DNA of 64,000 nt from NCBI GenBank assembly GCA_963921935.1, contig OY998175.1, positions 289,362,246 through 289,426,245 on the forward strand. Reading direction: 5' to 3'. The stretch is from Galeruca laticollis. Taxonomy: Eukaryota; Arthropoda; Insecta; Coleoptera; Chrysomelidae. The position numbers were made by a program, and so were the translations under genes. The notes under the pieces are model-generated. The model saw only the letters and a program-made list of their open reading frames with translations. It searched no databases and was not told where the DNA came from. Below, piece by piece: positions 59,349 to 64,000 of the stretch. Numbering within the stretch: position 1 is the first letter of the stretch; each line of letters begins with the position of its first letter.

Positions 59349-59637
59349 ATTTTATAATTCGAGTATAAAAGAGACTCCATTATAACATCATTTACAATGT
59401 CACAATGAAGTCTCTTTGAACACTTTCTTAGTAATTTTTAGTGTCATACAGGTGGTTATTGTATGTAGTATGTATTTTCATTTGACATCTGACTTTAACC
59501 TTGAAACAAATTATAAAATGTTCTAGCGTTGTTCTATCTAGCCAATTATTATATTAAATGGTCTTGAAGGTAAATTTGAATAAATCATATATTAATAAAT
59601 AAAGTACGCTAACGTTTATTCATCAATGATTTGTCAA
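59349..59637 (+). repeat. Direct repeat, second copy
   Basis: Partner of 58,581-58,867. It ends just before the mariner-type transposase relic starts. Confidence 0.75.
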
Positions 59638-59639
59638 AA

Positions 59640-60561
59640 TACCAACTTTATATAAAATTTTGACTGAAATAAGAAAATGTCCAGATTTACCACACATTTC
59701 TCATTCATCATTACATAAAGTTATGAAAGAAATACATTTTAAGCAAGTCAAAAATTATGCTAATTTTTATACTAATTGAAAGCCCCTTTATTTATTTTAT
59801 GATATGTATTAAGAGAATACATTGTTTAGATAGTTGAAAAGAAATAGTGAGAGTATTTTAATAGAACGCCATGATATTATAAGATGGAGAAGAAATTGCC
59901 TAAGATCCATCAAACAGTTGAGGCGAGTTTAGGCGAGAATAGAGATCGATCTGGCAAAGGCAAACGTTTAGTAATTATTCATGCGGGATCTGAGCTTGGA
60001 TTTGTTGTAGATGCATTGCTAATATTTGAAAGTAAAAAACTGGCGATTATCATGAGGATATGAATTGATTGGTATTTGAAAACTAGTTTTCTGAATTTCT
60101 AAAAAATTGCCAGATGGTGTTGTAATTGTAATGGACAATACATCTTACCATAGCCATAGGGTAGAAAAGGTTCCAACAACATCTTCATTAAAAAAAAGAT
60201 ATGCAAAAATGGTTACAATAAGCATAAAGATGAGTTTAATTCATATGTTACCGATGAAATGGCACAACAAAATAATAAAATTCTACTTAGGCTGCCACCA
60301 TATCTTTGTGAATTGATTTGGGGTCAAGTAAAAAATGAAGTGGCAACCAAAAATACTAATTTCAAACTAAAAGACGTAAAAGTTCTTCTATATATAATTC
60401 AAGCCTTGGAAAATGTGACAAACATTCACTGGCAAAATAGTGTTGCAAATGTCATAAATGAAGAAGATGAAATATTCAAGTTTTCAAAGATTGTGGATGA
60501 TCTTATAGAACCGATAATCATTTCTTTCTCTAGTGATAACAGTGAGGTAGATTTTGAGTGA
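59640..60561 (+). pseudogene. IS630/mariner-type DDE transposase relic
   Basis: Degenerate copy with readable blocks in several frames: ILIERHDIIRWRRNCLRSIKQ, then KGKRLVIIHAGSELGFV and LLIFES, then VVIVMDNTSYHSHRVEKVPTTSSLK (second catalytic aspartate, MDN), LPPYLCELIWGQVKNEVA (third acidic position in the LPPYxCELN...W box) and LKDVKVLL. The C-terminus ends DNSEVDFE at 60,561. This is a common insect DDE_3 family. The PLE at 60,576 inserted three bases after its stop codon region. Confidence 0.7.
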
Positions 60562-60639
60562 ATAATAATGTATACTAGTGTTTTTAAATGAAACTCAAGG
60601 TCTCTAGTTAATTCCACAATATAATACAAGTTATTGAAA

Positions 60640-60705
60640 ATTCTAAAAAATTGACAATTGTTTCGATAAATCAATATCATCGTCAGAATGACAGAAGTTA
60701 CATTT
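60640..60705 (-). ncRNA. Hammerhead-ribozyme-like motif (5' inverted copy)
   Basis: Minus-strand CTGACGA (60,680-60,686), stem II, GAAAC (60,660-60,664), AATT and GTC. Confidence 0.5.
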
Positions 60706-61029
60706 CATTTTATGCCTAACTGATGTTTAGTAGTTATATTTTTGGCTAGACCAAGAAGTAACCTAACTTGTAATGAGCTTAATATATGTTTATAGAAAAA
60801 GAAGGAGATGTGATATTACAAATATTGAAGCTTAGATATTATTAGCCCTATGGTGATATCCTGGATATCATTTTTCCAATTAAGATCAGTATAACTGTGC
60901 AATGATATAGAAAACCAGGAAAACTATATCTGCTGATCTTTACAATTATCACTTAAGAAGACAGTTTATTAGTGGAGAATTCCCTAGATTTAACTGTTCA
61001 TTGACAACTTCATATTGTGGGTTTCTTAA

Positions 61030-62751
61030 ATGTCTTCTAATTTCCAGTTCTTCAAGGAAATCCAGTTCTTGTTTCTTTTCACAAATATGCAGTCGTCAAA
61101 ATCCGATAAGGGGAATGCTACCGTCATTTTGACGACTGAAAATTACAATTCCAAAGTATATAACTTTATAGAATCCAGCGATGTAAAAGTTCTTAAAGCA
61201 GACCCAACAAAGAAGTTTTCTAATAATGTAAGGGATATTGTTAATAATTCAAATTATCTTTTAAATGATTACGAAAAGAGGTCTATCATACATAAGAATC
61301 CTCATTGTCCACAATTATATGGAACAGTTAAATTACATAAAATAATGAAACCAATTAGACCTGTAGTCTCTTATGTTAATGCTCCTAATAATATATTGGC
61401 AAAAAAGTTCAACAATATACTCAATACTTACGGATATGAATCTCAGTACTCAATTGGAAATTCAATAGAACTAATCAAAAAGTTGAAATCAATCCACTTG
61501 CAAGATAACTATAAACTCATATCGTTCGATGTAACTAATATGTTTACTAAAATTCCTCCTAAAGAATGTCTAATACTTGTAAGAAAATTACTAGAAGATA
61601 AAAATATTAATCCAGGAATAATATCAGATATACTTAATTTATTTGATGTATGCATTAATCAGAATTATTTCACTTTTGACTATAAGATATATATTCAAAA
61701 TGAAGGTTTACCAATGGGAAGCCCTATATCACCTACTTTAGCAAACATTTTTATGGACAATTTAGAAAGAAAGATCATTGAAAGTAATATTTCGAAAAAT
61801 ATTTTATTTTGGTATAGATATGTGGATGACATATTAGCTTGTTTTATGGGTAGTGAGCGACAATTAGATGTGTTTTTCAACCACATCAATAATTTACACC
61901 CGAAAATTAAATTTACATTAGAAATTGAAGAAAATAGCTCAATCAATTTTCTTGATTTAAAAATTCAAAGAGTTAATGATGTACTTGATTATTCTATTTA
62001 CCGAAAACCAACACAGACTGATGTGACAATTCCATTCAATTCTAACCACCCTGTCTCACACAGACTAGCAGCATATAATTCAATGATACATAGAGCTTTT
62101 TCAGTTCCTATGAACAAATGTAATTTTGATAGAGAGATTAATACAATTAGACAAATAGCAACATCTAACGGTTATCCATTAGATATGATAAATAAACTAA
62201 TTAGTAAAAAAGAGAAAAAAGTGGCATTACAACTAATATATCCTAAACAAGCTGATGAAATTAAAACTTATAAAACCATCACATATGCAGGAAATATTTC
62301 TAATAATATTTCAAAGATAATATCTTCAGCAACAAATGCAACAATTTCTTTTAAAACAGAAAGTAACGTTAGTACAAAATTGTTAAATGTAAAAAGAAAA
62401 ATACCACTATTAAAGAAGTCAGGTATATATAAACTCAAATGTCCAGAATGTAATGCTGTCTATTTGGGTCAGACCCTTAGGAATTTTGAAATACGATACA
62501 GCGAGCACTTACGAGCTTACAGATTAAAACAACCAGATAAATCCCACTACGCAAAACATCTACTTGACACCAATCATTCATTGACACCTAACACAGAACT
62601 AGAAGTGCTGCATATTTGTGAAAAGGAACAAGAACTGGATTTCCTTGAAGAACTGGAAATTAGAAGACATTTAAGAAATCCACAATATGAAGTTGTCAAT
62701 GAACAGTTAAATCTAGGAAATTCTCCACTAATAAACTGTCTTCTCAAGTGA
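61030..62751 (+). CDS. PLE-A reverse transcriptase plus GIY-YIG endonuclease
   Basis: 573 codons without a break. The first ~20 residues come from the inverted terminal copy and are not native; PLE homology starts at KSDKGNATVIL (about residue 24). RT palm aspartate D167 (SFDVTNMFTKIP), LPMGSPISPTLANIFMDN, and YVDD at residues 264-267 are present. The thumb (SINFLDLKIQR, KPTQTDVTIPF) precedes a GIY-YIG domain: GIY at 465-467, CPEC, YLG at 478-480, then IRYSEHLRAY with the expected Arg. The protein would nick DNA and prime reverse transcription of its RNA. It lacks the N-terminal domain usual in PLEs, so autonomy is doubtful, yet the open frame argues for recent movement. Confidence 0.9.
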   Translation: MSSNFQFFKEIQFLFLFTNMQSSKSDKGNATVILTTENYNSKVYNFIESSDVKVLKADPTKKFSNNVRDIVNNSNYLLNDYEKRSIIHKNPHCPQLYGTVKLHKIMKPIRPVVSYVNAPNNILAKKFNNILNTYGYESQYSIGNSIELIKKLKSIHLQDNYKLISFDVTNMFTKIPPKECLILVRKLLEDKNINPGIISDILNLFDVCINQNYFTFDYKIYIQNEGLPMGSPISPTLANIFMDNLERKIIESNISKNILFWYRYVDDILACFMGSERQLDVFFNHINNLHPKIKFTLEIEENSSINFLDLKIQRVNDVLDYSIYRKPTQTDVTIPFNSNHPVSHRLAAYNSMIHRAFSVPMNKCNFDREINTIRQIATSNGYPLDMINKLISKKEKKVALQLIYPKQADEIKTYKTITYAGNISNNISKIISSATNATISFKTESNVSTKLLNVKRKIPLLKKSGIYKLKCPECNAVYLGQTLRNFEIRYSEHLRAYRLKQPDKSHYAKHLLDTNHSLTPNTELEVLHICEKEQELDFLEELEIRRHLRNPQYEVVNEQLNLGNSPLINCLLK

Positions 62752-62997
62752 TAATTGTAAAGATCAGCAGATATAGTTTTCCTGGTTTTCTATATCATTG
62801 CACAGTTATACTGATCTTAATTGGAAAAATGATATCCAGGATATCACCATAGGGCTAATAATATCTAAGCTTCAATATTTGTAATATCACATCTCCTTCT
62901 TTTTCTATAAACATATATTAAGCCAATCACAAGTTAGGTTACTTCTTGGTCTAGCCAAAAATATAACTACTAAACATCAGTTAGGCATAAAATGAAA

Positions 62998-63062
62998 TGT
63001 AACTCCTGTCATTCTGACGATGATATTGATTTATCGAAACAATTGTCAATTTTTTAGAATTT
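62998..63062 (+). ncRNA. Hammerhead-ribozyme-like motif (3' end)
   Basis: CTGACGA (63,014-63,020), GATA/TATC stem II, GAAAC (63,036-63,040), loop AATT, cleavage triplet GTC, with ATT/AAT closing stem I. It lies in the 3' terminal repeat, where PLE hammerheads are known to reside. Confidence 0.55.
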
Positions 63063-63180
63063 TCTATAACTTGTATTATATTGTGGAATTAACTAGAGAC
63101 CTTGAGTTTCATTTAAAAACACTAAGATGAGCATATTCCACGAAGTAAGGGTCGAGACAGTCAATTTCAATAATGTATAC

Positions 63181-64000
63181 AGTAAAATGTTGATTTGTTA
63201 TGAATAATGTTCAATAAAAAATTATGCAAATAGTTCAACGATTATACTATTGTTTCATGTATGAAATGTCTTCATTGGTGTTACTGACGATAATTCAATT
63301 TCTATCATCGTTTAGTTTTTTTTCGGTTTCCGTTCTTAATAATTAAGGCAAACATGACAAAGACGAGTCTTGTTGAGTTTTGTTCTTGGCTTAATTGCCT
63401 TATCACCTGGCGAAGAGTCCTTGTCCTCCTTTAAACCACGTGGGTCGATTTCGTCTGCAACTAAACTAGAGGCCATCATTTATGCCGTTCTGATTTTGGC
63501 TATTTTCGGTTTAAATGATTGATTTTGAAAACTTGTTGTGGTTCTAGACATACGACAATGCATCTTATCCAATAATTTTTTGATAAAAAGAGTGCTGCAG
63601 AAATTTCTAGAAGTTTTTTCTTCCTGAAGATGTTTTTGATGTGTTTTCCATACTTTCCCGTTTTTCACGCTGATGTAGATGGACGTTTCTGCTCAATTTT
63701 CAGCTTAGTCCATTAGCCCTTTAGATGTTATCACCCGCTAGAAGATTTCCTTATTTTTCATCTCACAGGATATATGTTTAATTTATTTATTTATTTTCCA
63801 TATTGAACTTGTTTGGTTCTTATGAACTTTTTTCTTCATATTTTATGGTGCATATTTCTACAATTTGGAACTAATATCTATATTTGTTATATTATTCACC
63901 ACTCATTTTAACTATTAAGGATTTGGCATTTATGTATGTCAACTAATTTAAATCTACCGGTTCTCATTTAAGTATTTTTTTTATATTTTTTGTACTAAAT
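63181..64000. other. Unassigned flank
   Basis: AT-rich DNA after the PLE target duplication. No coding motif, RNA gene or repeat recognised. Confidence 0.5.

Larger units (their letters stand above)
60576..63168 (+). mobile_element. PLE-A copy with inverted terminal copy, best preserved
   Basis: 2,593 bp flanked by the perfect 12-bp duplication AATAATGTATAC (60,564-60,575 and 63,169-63,180). The 3' terminal ~520 bp (about 62,610-63,123) is repeated in inverted orientation at the 5' side (about 60,576-61,091), including the end of the GIY-YIG coding sequence. Inverted terminal repeats of this kind (pLTRs) are known for PLEs. The RT N-terminus is missing, so the copy is 5'-truncated. Confidence 0.9.

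Noticed and set aside
58581..59637. Short LTR retrotransposon
   Set aside because: The direct repeats are diverged, no TG/CA ends or duplication are evident, and the 480-bp interior has no priming site or coding motif.

Overview
The window reads as AT-rich insect nuclear DNA made almost entirely of transposable elements. The repertoire points to an insect: Penelope-like elements (PLEs) with GIY-YIG endonucleases, pogo/Tigger-type DNA transposons, mariner/IS630-type transposases, BEL/Pao, I/R1-like and Jockey/CR1-like LINEs, and CAGGGTG-ended foldback repeats. A beetle is my guess, at low confidence. I see no clearly functional host gene. The nearest things are an intronless, broken USP2-like ubiquitin-protease copy (9.9-12.1 kb) and one small ORF with a signal-peptide-like start (57.7-58.0 kb).

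Layout. 1-4.9 kb: LINE remnants, then an element built of ~172-bp tandem units. 4.9-8.5 kb: pogo element 1 (TA target duplication, TIRs, DDD transposase), interrupted by a second copy of the 172-bp-unit element. 8.5-9.9 kb: tyrosine-recombinase-like fragment with an apparent intron holding a tRNA-like sequence, then a hairpin. 9.9-12.1 kb: USP2-like retrocopy. 11,388-27,348 and 30,306-46,266: the two arms of a giant inverted repeat, 15,961 bp each, in exact register (x + y = 57,654 at every one of more than 20 checkpoints) and differing only by scattered substitutions. Each arm carries the USP 3' part, a BEL/Pao fragment, a 1.7-kb foldback, pogo element 3 interrupted by an inverted-dimer PLE, a mariner-like relic, a foldback MITE and about 2 kb of unannotated sequence. 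The 2,957-bp spacer holds pogo element 2 and an (AAT)n tract touching the inner breakpoint.

46,263-56,451 is a second inverted repeat that abuts the first with a 4-bp overlap (TAAC). Its ~2.8-kb arms are a PLE of family A fused head-to-head with a PLE of family B. Its 4.5-kb spacer contains a Jockey/CR1-like LINE between two other LINE fragments. 56.5-60.6 kb has the PLE tail, a 172-bp-unit fragment, direct repeats and a mariner-type relic. 60,576-63,168 is the best PLE-A copy: a 573-codon RT plus GIY-YIG ORF, a 12-bp target duplication, and an inverted copy of its own 3' end at the 5' side.

The most notable signals are the two abutting palindromes, which suggest template-switching rearrangement or a specific assembly error, and hammerhead-ribozyme-like cores in the PLE ends. 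Arm-to-arm coordinates convert as 57,654 - x for palindrome 1 and about 102,714 - x for palindrome 2.
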